Below, piece by piece: positions 46,972 to 58,025 of a stretch of 64,000 nt of DNA. The stretch is from positions 145,359,472 through 145,423,471 of the forward strand of contig NC_035433.2 of NCBI RefSeq assembly GCF_002127325.2. Direction: 5' to 3'. The notes beneath the pieces were generated by a model. The model did not search any database, was not told where the DNA came from, and saw only the letters and a list, made by a program, of their open reading frames with translations. Origin of the DNA: Helianthus annuus (taxonomy: Eukaryota > Streptophyta > Magnoliopsida > Asterales > Asteraceae). Within the stretch, counting starts at the first letter, position 1; every line of letters begins with the position of its first letter. The translations under genes and the position numbers were made by a program.

Positions 46972-47317
46972 GCGTGCGACCAGGCGAAACGAATGTGAGA
47001 ACAAGGTCATCGTCCGGGCCAAGAAACACTTATTTCTATTAGTTATTTACGTTTTTATGTTTTTTGAAGCGTTTTGGCATTTTGTTTTTGGGCTTGTTTG
47101 GCCCATTGTCTTTTTGAGGCCCATTTCGAATTTCTGTTCCTATTTATATGTTTCTCTAGTAATTTGAAAGAACAGACTTGAATTTTGATTAACTCATTTT
47201 CACTTCAAATTATGTGCCCTTTGGGTTGAATTTTGGGGGTTGGGGAAGAACTACACGGGTATTCGCAGAATCAACGTGTTTGATCTTCGTTTTCGTAACA
47301 CACGCTACATCACAAAC

Positions 47318-48400
47318 CCGACAATTCTACTCCCTTAAAAATGCCTAACCTCACCGCACTTGTCGTTGCCAAATGTAGCTCTTCCATTGCCAAGATGAAT
47401 AGTAGGGCTGAAAGTGGATCCCCTTGACGAACACCCCTTTGTATGTTGAATTCCAAAGTTGGTGAACCATTCACTAAAATTGATGAGCGAGTCGTAGATA
47501 GAGTACCCATCACCCATTTCCTCCAAAGAGTCGGAAAACCCATCTTCGATAGAACCGAATCCAAGAATCCCCAATTTAGTGAGTCAAAGGCCTTTTCTAA
47601 ATCCACTTTGAAAAGCATCAGCTTTCTTTTAGATTTTTTCTCCCATGAGATGATTTCATTAATAATGAGAGGACCTTCCAAGATACTTCTACCTTCAATA
47701 TAGGCGGTTTGCACATCACTAACTAAAGACCCCATCACCTTTTTAAGACGATTTGCCAAGATTTTTTATACCACTTTAGAGATACAACCAATCAAGTTGA
47801 TAGGCCGGAACTTATTAATGGATTGCGGTTGTTTTCTTTAGGTATCAAGGTTATGAAACTTGAGTTGCAACCCCGATTTAGTTGGCCATGAACATAAAAG
47901 TAATCCAATACCTTGAAAAAATCCGCCTCAAGAATGTACCAAAATTTCTTGATGAATGAGAAAGTGAATCCATCCGGCCCCGATGTTTTTTCCCCGCCAC
48001 AATTCCAAACCGCCTCCTTTATTTCTTTTTTTGTGAATCGCCTTACCAACGTAAACAATTAAAGTGAAGTCTTGAAACCATTGTTGATGAACTTAGGCCT
48101 ATTGGGTCCGGTTTCACTAAAAATAGATTCAAAATATGTTTTTGTCCTCTTTTAATTCATCTGGCTGGGAAATTCATACATCACCAAAGAGTAGGCCATT
48201 TATTCTATTGTTTTTCTGGTGTCCCTTGATAATTCCATGAAAGAATGACGAATTCTCATCACCAGCCCATTTAATTTTGGCCCTTTGTCTCAAATCCTCC
48301 AATCGATGGTCATCTAATTTTTTTTTTTTTGAAAGGAGAATTTCATTAACACGCCAAAACCCCAATGGTCATCTAATTCATTTGCAAGTTTCAAACATGA
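47318..48400 (-). pseudogene. LINE reverse transcriptase, N-terminal half
   Basis: Minus-strand landmarks in order: RQRAKIKWAGDENSSFFHG (48170-48300), TKKEIKEAVWNCGGEKTSGP with DGFTFSFIKKFW (near 47950-48040), FITLIPKEN, MANRLKKVMGSLVS, QTAYIEGRSI, FKVDLEKAFDSLNW, RGVRQGDPLSALLF and LGIFKGVELSG. These are the conserved RT blocks of plant L1 elements; the YADD block follows on the other side of the nested insertions at 37100. Frame breaks near 47780, 48060 and 48170 and the missing endonuclease show it is dead. Confidence 0.9.
48320..48364 (-). mobile_element. Ultra-short LINE 3'-end insertion
   Basis: A 45-bp insert is a T run followed by gaaaggagaatttcattaac, on the minus strand a LINE-type 3' end with a poly(A) tail. 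It is flanked by a perfect 14-bp duplication, atggtcatctaatt (48306-48319 and 48365-48378). This is a severely 5'-truncated retrotransposition event inside the older LINE. Confidence 0.85.
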
Positions 48401-48430
48401 CTCTCTTTACATGTCTAACTTTTCATAGTT

Positions 48431-48604
48431 TATAATGGACGTCTTGGTGGCAATTAATGTTCCTTACATCATTGATTTTATTCTTTACATGTCTAACTTT
48501 TCACTATTTACAAAGCCTAGGTATCAAAAATATACTCGATTAAGTATTAACCTTATTGATCATAAGTTTATAATGGACGTTTTGGTGTCAATTAACGTTC
48601 CTTA
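48431..48604. repeat. Repeats of the LINE flank
   Basis: The block gtttataatggacgtcttgg, continuing to ttctttacat (48431-48492), is repeated in part at 48562-48604 and matches 34541-34601 beyond the LINE tail with about three differences in 62 bp. The gacg-ttggtg-caattaa core is shared by all three. Confidence 0.75.
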
Positions 48605-49122
48605 CATAAATTAAAAATACAAAAAAATAAAAAAAAATAAAATGCACTAACATAAATTTAAAATATAGATATTAGAATAATATATCGGGTATAGCCGGGT
48701 ATAATAAGTTCCAGTTCCCGGTTTTTGTCTGGTTTTGGGTATTAATTGGGTATGATCGGTTCCAAATCCAGGTATTGAGATCAAAATGCACACCCTAACT
48801 ATACCATACGCGTAGGGTCGGTTTGGTTTCGGGTATAGAATACTCGGATATTAAAACAACTGGTTCTGGGTTTTTTACCAGGTCTGAGTACTGTTTATTG
48901 TGCACCTCTACTTGTATAGTTTGAATGAAATTGGAACACCTAAAAACAGTGACTACATACGAATAAAATCCTGAATCAATCACCATTAATGCACTACATC
49001 CTAAGAACCGGTAAAATGTGGAAACTTGACTGTATGATCCACAATCTCCTTTATTTTAGCACTTGAATAATTGGAAAACAAGTAATTTAAAAGATTCACT
49101 TTGACTACGTGCAAAACCCTTA
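48605..49122. other. AT-rich sequence with gggta-rich remnant
   Basis: Between 48680 and 48925 there are repeated cgggta/ggttccagt motifs with gtgcacctctac and tgcacaccct nearby, probably a decayed hAT-type element. No gene was recognised. Confidence 0.4.
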
Positions 49123-49438
49123 GGTAGCGTTCGTTTCATGGAATGGAATGGAATGGAATTAGGAAGTTTTTCTTTGTAAAATTGATCTTAGTTGGGGGAG
49201 GGAGGAATTTGAAATCCCATGAATTTCTTTAATCAATGAAATTTGTGACTATTTCAACATTCCTTAGAAATCCTTCACTCTAATGAAGGAATGGAATGGA
49301 ATGTTGAAATAGTCACAAATTTCATTGATTAAAGAAATTTATGGGATCTCAAATTCCTCCCTCCCCCAACTAAGATCAATTTTACAAAGAAAAACTTCCT
49401 AATTCCATTCCATTCCATTCCATGAAACGAACGCTACC
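49123..49438. mobile_element. PIF/Harbinger-type MITE with long inverted arms
   Basis: A 316-bp element begins ggtagcgttcgtttcatgga and ends tccatgaaacgaacgctacc, with arms complementary for over 100 bp. It is flanked by tta on both sides (49120-49122 and 49439-49441), the Harbinger-type 3-bp duplication. Confidence 0.9.
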
Positions 49439-49620
49439 TTACTACATGGGCTTCTTCAACATCTCCATGGATATCTTTGCTTGGACTCCACCTGCATGGG
49501 CTTCTCTCGTGTGGGTCGGGTACGTAACAATAAGCATAAAAAAGTCAATTAAATTGTTTTGTCAACAATGACATACCGTTTTGTCCTCCAAACCAATGAT
49601 ATAATTTTAAATTATGTAAA

Positions 49621-49841
49621 GAGTGAATTGCAAATTTTGTTCTTTATTTTTATACTGAATTTCAAGAGGTGCTCTTTATTTTTAAAATTGATAAGTTTTG
49701 TATTTAATTTTTAAAATCCTGCATGTTATGTACTTTAGCCCTAACCCAGTTAATTTTAACTGTTAAGTGAAGGGTAATTTGGTCTTTTTACTTATTTATT
49801 TAAAACACCTTTTTAATCATTTTAATGATTGCAATTCACTC
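49621..49841. mobile_element. Mutator-type MITE
   Basis: A 221-bp element with ends gagtgaattgcaa and ttgcaattcactc, flanked by ttatgtaaa and ttacgtaaa (8 of 9 match). It contains ctttagccctaacccagtta as do the foldbacks in the RRP46 introns, so it is a relative of that family. Confidence 0.82.
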
Positions 49842-49881
49842 TTACGTAAATTGTGTTAAGGAAAATATGAACTATTAACAT

Positions 49882-50617
49882 TGTTTTGGTCAAAAATTAC
49901 CGAAGCAATTAAGTGATCAAATTAGTTAAGTGAGGTAGTGTGCTGAAAAATGTGTTGAAAATATGTTGGTTATGTTCTTTGGAAAAACAGTGTTCAGGAT
50001 ACGGCTCAGGATATTGAGTTGTATCTACGATCAAACAATGAGCAAAAAGCTAAAGTAAATGACACGAGATGTACGAGGAAAGCCCTTGATCAATCTAGAC
50101 CGCCGGCATAAAACCTCGGGAGCTGACAATCGCAGCTGCCTAGTTCTTCTTATTGCTTTAAACTTCAGGATACAGTGCAGGATATAGATCAGATCGCTAA
50201 GTGTTACAATTTATGTGAGAGTTGCGAGAGAGCAAGTGTTAGAGGGTAGAGAGTGTGATTGTGATGTCCTATTTGATCTGATATACCCATCTATTTATAG
50301 TAACGAAATGCAAACTAAAATTCCTATAAACATGGGATGCTCCGAATATTTCAATGTGAACGTTGTAGACCGAGTAATGCGGCTTCAACGGCTTCTTGTG
50401 AACGACTTGGACCGAGTCTTCAGTAGAAAAGGTCTTCATGAACGTTGCTACCTTCTAACCCACGTACCTGCATTTAATCCGTTAGTGATCCTGAGGATAC
50501 CATTCAGGATGTTACCAATATCCTGAATCAGCATCCCGGATGTAAACAGATACAATATAAACAAGATGTATATCAAGATATTTTCCAGGATATGGGCTCA
50601 GAATTTCACCCATAACA
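49882..50617 (-). repeat. 3' LTR of Tat element 1
   Basis: On the minus strand it runs from TGTTATGGGTGAAATT (at 50617) to ...TTTTTGACCAAAACA (at 49882), 736 bp. The preceding minus-strand tract TTTTTGGGGACAAT is the polypurine tract. It is a diverged member of the LTR family at 55861, 57310 and 59533. Confidence 0.82.
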
Positions 50618-50851
50618 ATTGTCCCCAAAAATGTTACCGTTTGATATCCTAACGGTTACATTTTTCACAACGGCCGAGGCAATTAAGAGATAAGACCATT
50701 GATGTGACAGCTTTCAACCACCCGGCCTATATTTACTCATCATACCCTATATCTTCTCATCCTCATCTTCATTTAACCTTTACCGGAGAAAAAAGGTAAA
50801 CATTTCTCTCTCAACTCCATTTTTCATTCTCCCCAATATTCCGGTAATAAT

Positions 50852-52072
50852 ATGGCAAGGCAGACAAGATCTAGTTCCGGCGACTCTGCTCCCACGTTCA
50901 TCCACCAAAATATTCTCCAGGATCCGGAGAAAGAAATATGTACCTTCGACGGTGCACACTTGTCAGCCCTTAAAACCTCCGGCATCTTCCCAAAAGGGAC
51001 GGTGTTCCGACCGTTTGATCGGGAAATCCGATCAGACATGGTTTCTGACGAGTGGTTGTGTTTTAATGCCTTTCCTTTCACCTTAGGGTTGCAATTTCCT
51101 TTCTCGGATTTCATCACTGAGTTCTTTAATGTCACAAAGATCTGCTTCAGTCAGACAATGCCGATGCTTTGGCGAGTCTTGTCTGTTCTTGATCAAATCA
51201 AGAACAACCATATCCCTGATCTTTCTGTTAATGACATCCCTCTAGCGTACCGACTTAGGTGCCACGGCTCTTGTCGGTTCTTGTTTTATTCTACCTCCAG
51301 TGACCCATTGATCCTCCGAGCCACCAGGAATGAAGAGGAATGGAAATCCAAATTCTTTTTTTGTAAAAAGAGATTCAATCCCTGGTGGAGCGGATTATCC
51401 GGTGAATTGGTTGAAGAAGGGTAGGATTTAGGGTTTAAAGATGATCCTGCTTGTTATCCTGCTTTATATCCTGAACTGACTTTGTCGTTTTCTTATACAG
51501 CTGATTTTAGGAAGCTAGCACCTCCCCTTGCAGATTCTCAAAAAAGAATAGACGCCATCAGGCTCCTTCCAGAAGCAGAGAGAAGTTTCAACCCATCTCC
51601 ACCAACTCCAAGCCCTCTTTCAAGCGCAAACATGTCTGGTAAGGATCCTGCAAGATATCCTGTAGATACATGTTTTTATTTGATATCTTTAGGAAAGGTT
51701 TAGAATTTTACTCCCTGTGTGCAGATTCCAGCAAAGTTCCAGTCTATCTAGACCTTGACGAACTTGACAGCTATCCAACTCCCACCATAGTCAAGAAGGA
51801 GGCTCCTGCTGCCACTAGCTCCAAGCCACTCCCAGCTCCCAAGGCCAACCCAAGGACTCGTGCTTCCACGGCGAAAAAGAGGAAAGGCCTTGAAGTCAGT
51901 GCTCCAAGCTCAGAAGGGTTCTCCTATGACGAACTCAGCTTCACTGATTCCTTAGAGCCAATGACATCCTTCCTCAACAAGGCAATATCCTGACACATAT
52001 TCTGCACGCATATCCTGCACATATATCCTGCCTGGATATCCTAACAGGATATCCTGATAGGATATCTTAGTC

Positions 52073-52111
<39 letters not shown>

Positions 52112-52675
52112 TAACTTGTACCTGTTATTGATGTGCAGGGCCTCCAGCATTTGCTCCACTTGTACAATGATGCATGTGGTACTGTTGCACTCCATGAAGC
52201 CAGGATCAAACAGCTTGAAAGCACCGTTGCTGACCAAGGTGCCATCGCCGAAGCGAAGAGCCGGCACTACGAAAGCCTGCTGAAGAAGGCTACCCAAGAA
52301 GCTGAGGTTAAACTTGCCACCGTTCAAATGGATCATGATCAAGCCATGATCAATTTCCGGGAGGGAATCAAGACTTCTGCTATCGTCTCCCTGCTACAAG
52401 CACGCATCAAGATGGCCTACGAGGCCAAGGAGACGGGTCTTGTTTGTCCATCTTGGCCAATTGAATCCTAGGTGGCCAAGTTGAAGGAGCTCGGAGGCAA
52501 AGCTTTGCCACTTCCATCTGAAGCCGGTGAATCTTCCAAGTCAGCAGAGGTGGCGGATCAGGCTGGAGACAAGAAGGATGCCGGAGCGGATGCTGGTGAG
52601 GATGCTGGACAGGATGCTGGTGAGGATGCTGGTTCTGAGAAGCCGGGGAAAGCAGGAGAGGATGCCGCTGTGTGA
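50852..52675 (+). pseudogene. Spliced antisense gene of Tat element 1 (one nonsense codon)
   Basis: Probable exons 50852-51401, 51501-51638, 51725-51981 and 52139-52675. Phases join (1, 1, 0). Introns 1 and 2 are GT-AG; intron 3 would need a GC donor (aag|gcaata) and contains (TA)n. The protein starts MARQTRSSSGDS and has a globular first exon (FPFTLGLQFPFSDFITEFFN, QTMPMLWRVL), a Pro/Ser/Lys-rich middle (KKRKGL), and a coiled-coil-like fourth exon (HEARIKQLEST). An in-frame TAG at 52469 is followed by the same open frame to 52675 with DAGADAGEDAGQDAGEDAG repeats. It is homologous to 60583-62215. Resemblance to the plant 'putative gypsy type transposon' family (Pfam Transposase_28) is recalled, not tested. 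Function unknown. Confidence 0.75.
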
Positions 52676-53947
52676 GGGCAGCTGAGTGGGCGATGATGGA
52701 TATTGATGCCTAGGCCGGAGCCCACTTTTTTAGGTTTAATGGTTGATGTCTTGAACAATTTACTTTTCTTGTTTGTTGAACAATTTCAATTTCCTGCACG
52801 TAGACAATATGATGGCCAAAGGTGGAGGGATCCTGAGTTTTAGGACGAAGCCCTTGGTCATCAGTTAGTATGGTTTGTTTTGAACGCTTTTAACAAGTGA
52901 AGGTGGAGGTATCTTGGGTTCCAAGAAGAAGCCTTCATTTGTTAAGTAAATATGTTAGGAAACTAACTATGCTTTTGGTGGATGGGTCTCGGTTTGAGAC
53001 GAAGCCAAGAGCATAATCTTTTGCTATGTTAATAATATAACCCCTTTTTTTTGTTTCACCATTGTTGTTGTTGATATATAAATTTCACTTGTGAAAATTG
53101 TTTTGTTTGAACATTTTTGAGAACACGTTATAAATGTATCCCGGTGAATATCCTGAAAGATATTCTGATTAAAATACAACCTATTAGTTGTCTAAATAAA
53201 AAGGAAAGATCATACCAGAGATTCTTAGTGAATCAATTTCAATTCTTCATCATAAGCTTGTCCCCAGTGCATACTTATAAACTCGAATCCATCCTCAGAA
53301 TAGTATAACGTATGTACCCTGTACTTAACATAGAAACACAAATGTATTCATATTTTTGGCTCGAATGAATTCCAAATACCCCAGGGCAAAACCCTTGATA
53401 TCTTGAAATGAACCCTTAGTATACTGGGGATAAACCCTGAGTTTCATGCGCTACAGGCGGGAGTGTATAAACTCCAAGACTTAGAAAGGTGAAAACCTTT
53501 AAACCTTAGAGAGTATGAAAATACCCTTTTGTGAGAGAGGGTGATCAATCCTCATATACCTTGAGGATCCAGGGTATAGCCAACAGTAACGAAATTGTCA
53601 GCCACTTTTACATGAACTGGTCCCGCCACCTTGAACAATCCCTGGATAACTTGCGCTCCAGGCGGGGTGTTTAAACCCAATTCGGGAGAAAGGTGAATAC
53701 CTTTAAACCTGTGAAGGGATCAGTATCCCTTAAACGTGAGAGAGGGGGCCAATCCTCTAATCTTCCGAGTTATCCTGAGTATACATCCTGGAGCTATATG
53801 CTGCAAAACAATTGTGAACTAAGGTGGGTGTTAGCTTGGCTAACACCCCTCCGATGCCTAAGTTAGTATTGTGTTCAAGATAATAAACAAATATATTTAA
53901 AAGAGACAAAATACATACCATTCTGGGATAGAAATTAAATTCTATTC
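52676..53947. other. Noncoding part of Tat element 1
   Basis: The first 60 bp (gggcgatgatggatattg and ctaggccggagcccac) match the sequence after the antisense gene of element 2, so they are its conserved 3'UTR. The rest has no gene. At 53440-53760 a diverged duplication shares gcgct-caggcgggg, gaaaggtgaa-acctttaaacct and cgtgagagaggg. Confidence 0.6.
53440..53760. repeat. Diverged tandem duplication in Tat element 1
   Basis: Two units of about 200 bp (from about 53447 and 53653) share caggcggg, ttaaac, aaaggtga, acctttaaacct and gagaggg-caatcctc in the same order. The equivalent region of element 2 also has tandem repeats (63015-63180). Confidence 0.6.
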
Positions 53948-55860
53948 TTACTTGAAATAGAGCTTTAGGTGTATAGCATTCCAAGACCTTGGTAGCATAT
54001 CCCCTTCCATATTCTTGAGTCTGTATGCTCCTTTCCCTGCTTCTGATTCAACTTCGTATGGTCCTTCCCATTTCGGAGCTAACTTACCATCGGCAGGATT
54101 AGTAGTATTCTGAAAAGCCTTTCTTAGCACCCAATCACCAACTTGAAATCTCCTAGTCCTTATGTTCTTGTTATATGCTCTGGATATTCTTTGTTGATAT
54201 GCTGCCATCCTTAGTCTTGCTGCATCTCTTTTTTCGTCTATGGTATCCAAATCTTGACATAAGGTTTCAGGATTCTGCTCAGGATTCTGTAGGATAGATC
54301 TTGCAGTAGGTATTGCCATTTCCGTTGAAATTACTGCTTCCGCTCCGAATACTAAGGAGAATGGGGTTTGGCCGGTTCATTTTTTACCGTTGTCCTGTCA
54401 GCCCATAACACAAAGGGTAATTCCTCTGCCCATCTTCCTTTTTTGGCTCCAAGTCTCTTCTTTAAGTTATTCACTATTATCTTGTTTGAAGATTCAGCTT
54501 GTCCATTCGCTTGAGGATGCACCGGAGTAGACGTTATCATTTTGATTCCCCAATTCTTGCAAAAGTCAGTAGTCCTTTTGCTTATAAACTGGGACCCATT
54601 ATCACAAATGATTTCAGCTGGTCTCTGACTTGCACAAATGCTTCCGCTTCAACCCACTTAGAGAAATAATCCGTCATTGCCAGCATAAAGACTTTTCCTC
54701 CCGGAGCTTTTGGTAACTTCCCTACTATATCCATCCCCCATTTCATGAACGGCCAAGGGGATGCTACAGGATATAGTGGTTCAGCTGGTTGATGCAATAT
54801 GTTACTATGCCTCTGACATGCATCACATCTTCGAGCATATTTTGCAGCATCTTTTCTCATTGTTGGCCAATAATAACCTGTCCTTAGCACTTTCGAAAAT
54901 AATGACCTGCCCCCGGTATGGTTACCACAATCCCCTTCATGTATATCCTGAAGTACTTCTTTGGCTTCAGGATCCTCCAAGCATCTCAAGTATGGCCCTG
55001 CAAGAGATTTTTTGTATAGAATATTATTTATGATAGTGAATCGTGATACCTTCATCCTAAATGCCTTAGGATTTTCGTCTTCGGGGATATGTCCTTCCTT
55101 GAGATATCTCATAATTGGAGTTGTCCAGGATTTAGGATCCTCTCCAGGATACACCACTTCAGGATCTTGAATACTTGCTACTTCCTTATGCTGAGGATCC
55201 GTTGCAGGATACGGGATATGTAATATCGGTATTGGGATTCCTTCCGGTATCCTGATTGATGATCCCAAGTTTGCCAATGCGTCTGCTTCGGCGTTATCCT
55301 CTCTTGGTACCTGTTCAAGTGTAAAAACATCGAAATATCCTGCTAATTTTTTAAGAATACCGAGGTATTCCATTAGTTTCTCACCCTTGACTGCATAGGA
55401 TCCATTAAAATGATTAGTAATTAACAAGGAATCAACATATACTTGCAAATTCTTAATATTCATATTCTTAGCCAATTCCAATCCTGCGATTAAGGCTTCG
55501 TATTCTGCCTCATTATTAGTAGCAGGGAATTCACATCTAACAGCCTGGGGTATTATGTCCCCCTGTGGCGATTTTAGTAGTATTCCTAATCCTACTCCTA
55601 TTACATTAGATGCACCATCAGTATATAATGTCCAGGATCCTGAGGATTCTCCTAACTGTTGAACTTCTAGGTCTACCTCGTCCTGAATGTCACTACTAAA
55701 ATCAGCCACAAAGTCAGCTAAAGCCTGAGACTTTATGGCATTTCTAGGTTCATATACTAAATCATAGGCACTTAATTTACTGACCACTTGGCCATTCTAC
55801 CCGACATCTCCGGTTTTCTAAGCACATTCTTAACAGGATAATTAGTTTTAACATGAATCC
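53948..55860 (-). pseudogene. Tat element 1 pol: RT end, second RNase H, integrase
   Basis: Minus-strand reading from 55860: a connection segment with VLRKPEMSGRMAKWSV, then LSAYDLVYEPR, an RNase H domain (WTLYTDGASNVIG, FPATNNEAEYEALIAGLELA, VYVDSLLI, NAEADALANLGS), and integrase (HTGGRS...[47 protein letters not shown]). TDGAS plus NNEAEYEAL is the plant/archaeal-type additional RNase H typical of Tat elements. A deletion with frame change lies near 54582 (the second catalytic Asp segment is damaged) and a frameshift near 54360. The C-terminal part (RRFQVGDWVLRKAF, APKWEGPYEV) ends at 53948. Confidence 0.88.
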
Positions 55861-56579
55861 TGTTAGGGCTGGATTTTTATGACATATGATCCTTACATGT
55901 GATCCTAACCAATGATCCTTATTTCATTTGACAGATGGTGATCCTCAGAAAAGTTCCAGGATCAGGATCACGGACCATCATAGGGATCCTCATACTAACA
56001 GTTGTTTTCATTGAATTTAATGTTATCTTACAGGAATATCTAGCAGGGTCCGCTCTTAGCATCGCAAACAAGGGACGCGTCTTTACAACTTTGGCATATA
56101 CTTAATCAGAGATGAACGTTGTAAAGGATATGGAAACTCGGCATGATTTAAGGGCGATAATTTAGGCTAGATTTACTTTTATTCCTAAAGGGGTAATGAG
56201 CTGATAGTTAGTCTATTTACCTAAAATAGGGCCACTCACACTTGTATATATAGCCCTCTTCCACATTCGGAAGACACAACATTTTTTCTCACACGCTTAG
56301 ACACACGATACTATAGTGATCCTTGTACTCAGCTCATTACCATCCGAAGTTGTAACCATTATTTGTTATATTGTAGTTTGGTGATCGGTAGTTGCCATCA
56401 CCCGAGGTTTTTTATGCCGGAGATCATTCATTGATTAAGGGGTTTTTCCTCGTATAAATCCTTGTGTCACTTGCATATTTCTTACAAAAGTGATCCTTTA
56501 CTTTTCAACAAACCAAGCATCATTCCCCGTTTACATAGAGTTTGGTTGCATTATCCTTGTGTGATTTTTGACCAAAACA
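55861..56579 (+). repeat. 5' LTR of Tat element 3
   Basis: It starts TGTTAGGGCTGGATTTTTAT and ends TTTTTGACCAAAACA, 719 bp. It contains the tatatatagccctcttcc region (TATA-like, near 56252) and ctcagctcattaccatccga. Repeated gatcctta words are conspicuous in its first 150 bp. Confidence 0.88.
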
Positions 56580-56580
56580 G

Positions 56581-56599
56581 TTTGGCGCCCACCGTGGGG
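56581..56599 (+). promoter_or_regulatory. Primer binding site of Tat element 3
   Basis: TTTGGCGCCCACCGTGGGG follows one base after the LTR. It is a typical plant Ty3/gypsy PBS form. I do not assign the tRNA. Confidence 0.75.
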
Positions 56600-57185
56600 A
56601 AATTGGTGCTTCATTCATAAGAAAACTTTATGTTGGTGATCATTTCAAAGAGCTACATGGCTTCATCATTGAAGAATACATCCGCAGCGATGTCTGCAGT
56701 CACTTCGTCCCAGAATACTCTGCCTTTGCCTCCACCACCGGCAGGATCTCAGAAAAATGCTGAGAAGAGACCAACTCCTACTATCTCTAAACCTCCATCT
56801 TCTTCTGCTTTAAATTCTTCTGCTCCCAGTACTAGTGATGTATTTACTTTGATTTTGCAGATGAAGGATCGTATGCAGCGGCAGGATGAAACTAATGACT
56901 GGATCCTCAAGGAAATCGGAGATCTCAAAAGGCAAAAGAAAGCGGCAGATGATCATTCCCCACTAATGCCCAAATCTTTGAGTTTTGATACTCCGATGAT
57001 CACTTCTCAGCCATCAGGAGTCCCAAACGTTCAGATTGTGGGAGGATCAAAAGGATTGCACCTCGGATCGGCGATAATGACTCAGGCATCAGGCTCACAT
57101 TTCCAGCCGGCAGGATCCTATCCTCAGCATATGGGATCCTTCGCGAATTCAGGAGCCTATCCAGGGGCACAGCAATTTCAAGGAT

Positions 57186-57294
57186 CCTACTTTGTTCCAG
57201 GATCATCCCAGGTTCAAGGATCCTTCTTTGTTCCAGGATCATCCCAGGTTCAAGGATCCTCCTTTGTTCCGGGATCATCTCAGATACCGGGATC
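57186..57294 (+). repeat. Short tandem repeat coding PGSSQVQGSFFV in gag
   Basis: Three to four units of about 36 bp containing gttccaggatcatcccaggt and tcaaggatcc encode FVPGSSQVQGS-type peptides. Confidence 0.85.
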
Positions 57295-57309
57295 CTTCCA
57301 GATGCCAGG

Positions 57310-58025
57310 TGTTAGGGCTGGATTTTTATAGGTGATCCTTACACATGATCCTAACCAGTGATCCTTGTTTCTTTGGCAGACAGTGATCCTCAGCAGGACT
57401 TCAGGATCAGGATCATGGGACATTATGGTGATCCTCGTACTAACGGCCACTTCCGCTTAATACAATATTGTTTTGCAGGAACATCTAGCAGGATATGCTC
57501 TAAAGACCATGATCCAGGGACGCGTCTTCACAAATATGGCAAGAGCTAAATCAGAGATAGACGTTGCACAGGATATGGAAACATGGCTTGATTCATGGGC
57601 AGCAATTTAGGCTAGATTATCTTTATTTCTAAAGGGGTAATGAGCTGAATATTAGTTTAGCTACCTAAAATAGGTCACCTACACACGTATAAATACCACT
57701 CTTCCTCATTCGGAAGAACACACACGACATACGACACAACTCTCAAACACTTAGACACTCGGTGATCCTTGTACTCAGCTCATTACTATCCGAAGTTGTA
57801 ACTACATTTTTATTATATTGAAGTTGGTGATCGGTAGTTGCCATCACCCGAGGTTTTTTATGCCGGAGATCATCCATTGATCAAGGGCTTTTTCCTCGTA
57901 TAAATCATTGTGTCTTTGCATCTTTATCACAGAAGTGATCCTTTACTTTCATAATTAACCAAGCATCATACCCCGTTTACATAAAGTTTGGTTACATTAT
58001 CCTTGTGTGATTTTTGACCAAAACA
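57310..58025 (+). mobile_element. Solo LTR of the Tat family inside gag
   Basis: A 716-bp LTR starting TGTTAGGGCTGG and ending GACCAAAACA, flanked by ccagg on both sides (57305-57309 and 58026-58030). It is very similar to the 55861-56579 LTR. It has no internal sequence, so it is the product of recombination between the LTRs of an inserted element. Confidence 0.93.

Larger units (their letters stand above)
37122..47312 (+). mobile_element. Solo LTR, 457 bp, split by the Tekay element
   Basis: Two halves, 37122-37242 and 46972-47312, belong to one LTR: it starts TGATGCGGGCCC, ends ACACGCTACATCA, and is flanked by caaac on both sides (37117-37121 and 47313-47317). Discounting the Tekay element and one copy of gcgtg gives 457 bp. 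The family is unidentified. No coding sequence or PBS is present, so it is a solo LTR formed before the Tekay insertion. Confidence 0.85.
34602..48430 (-). mobile_element. 5'-truncated LINE (L1-like), minus strand, with nested insertions
   Basis: Minus-strand coding fragments of a non-LTR reverse transcriptase and C-terminal zf-RVT-type region span this interval. The T run at 34602-34612 is the poly(A) tail of the minus-strand element. No endonuclease domain is present; the element stops near 48410-48430. It is split by a hAT (35261-35907), a solo LTR (37122-47312) and, inside that, a full Tekay element (37243-46971). Removing those leaves a continuous RT path across the break. The approximately 60-bp sequence just outside the tail (34541-34601) recurs just outside the other end (48431-48492). 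Confidence 0.85.
49882..55860 (-). mobile_element. Tat-lineage Ty3/gypsy element 1, minus strand (3' half)
   Basis: Minus-strand order: pol (55860 down to 53948), a noncoding stretch, an antisense gene on the plus strand (50852-52675), a polypurine tract, and the 3' LTR (49882-50617). The pol end at 55860 is cut by the plus-strand element starting at 55861. The upstream pol, gag and 5' LTR should lie beyond the window. Tat lineage is inferred from the extra RNase H domain and the antisense gene between pol and LTR. Confidence 0.82.

Noticed and set aside
48660..48925. hAT element
   Set aside because: Some hAT-like end motifs are present, but no paired termini or 8-bp duplication could be found.
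50215..50526. 103-residue frame on the plus strand
   Set aside because: It lies wholly inside the minus-strand LTR of Tat element 1.
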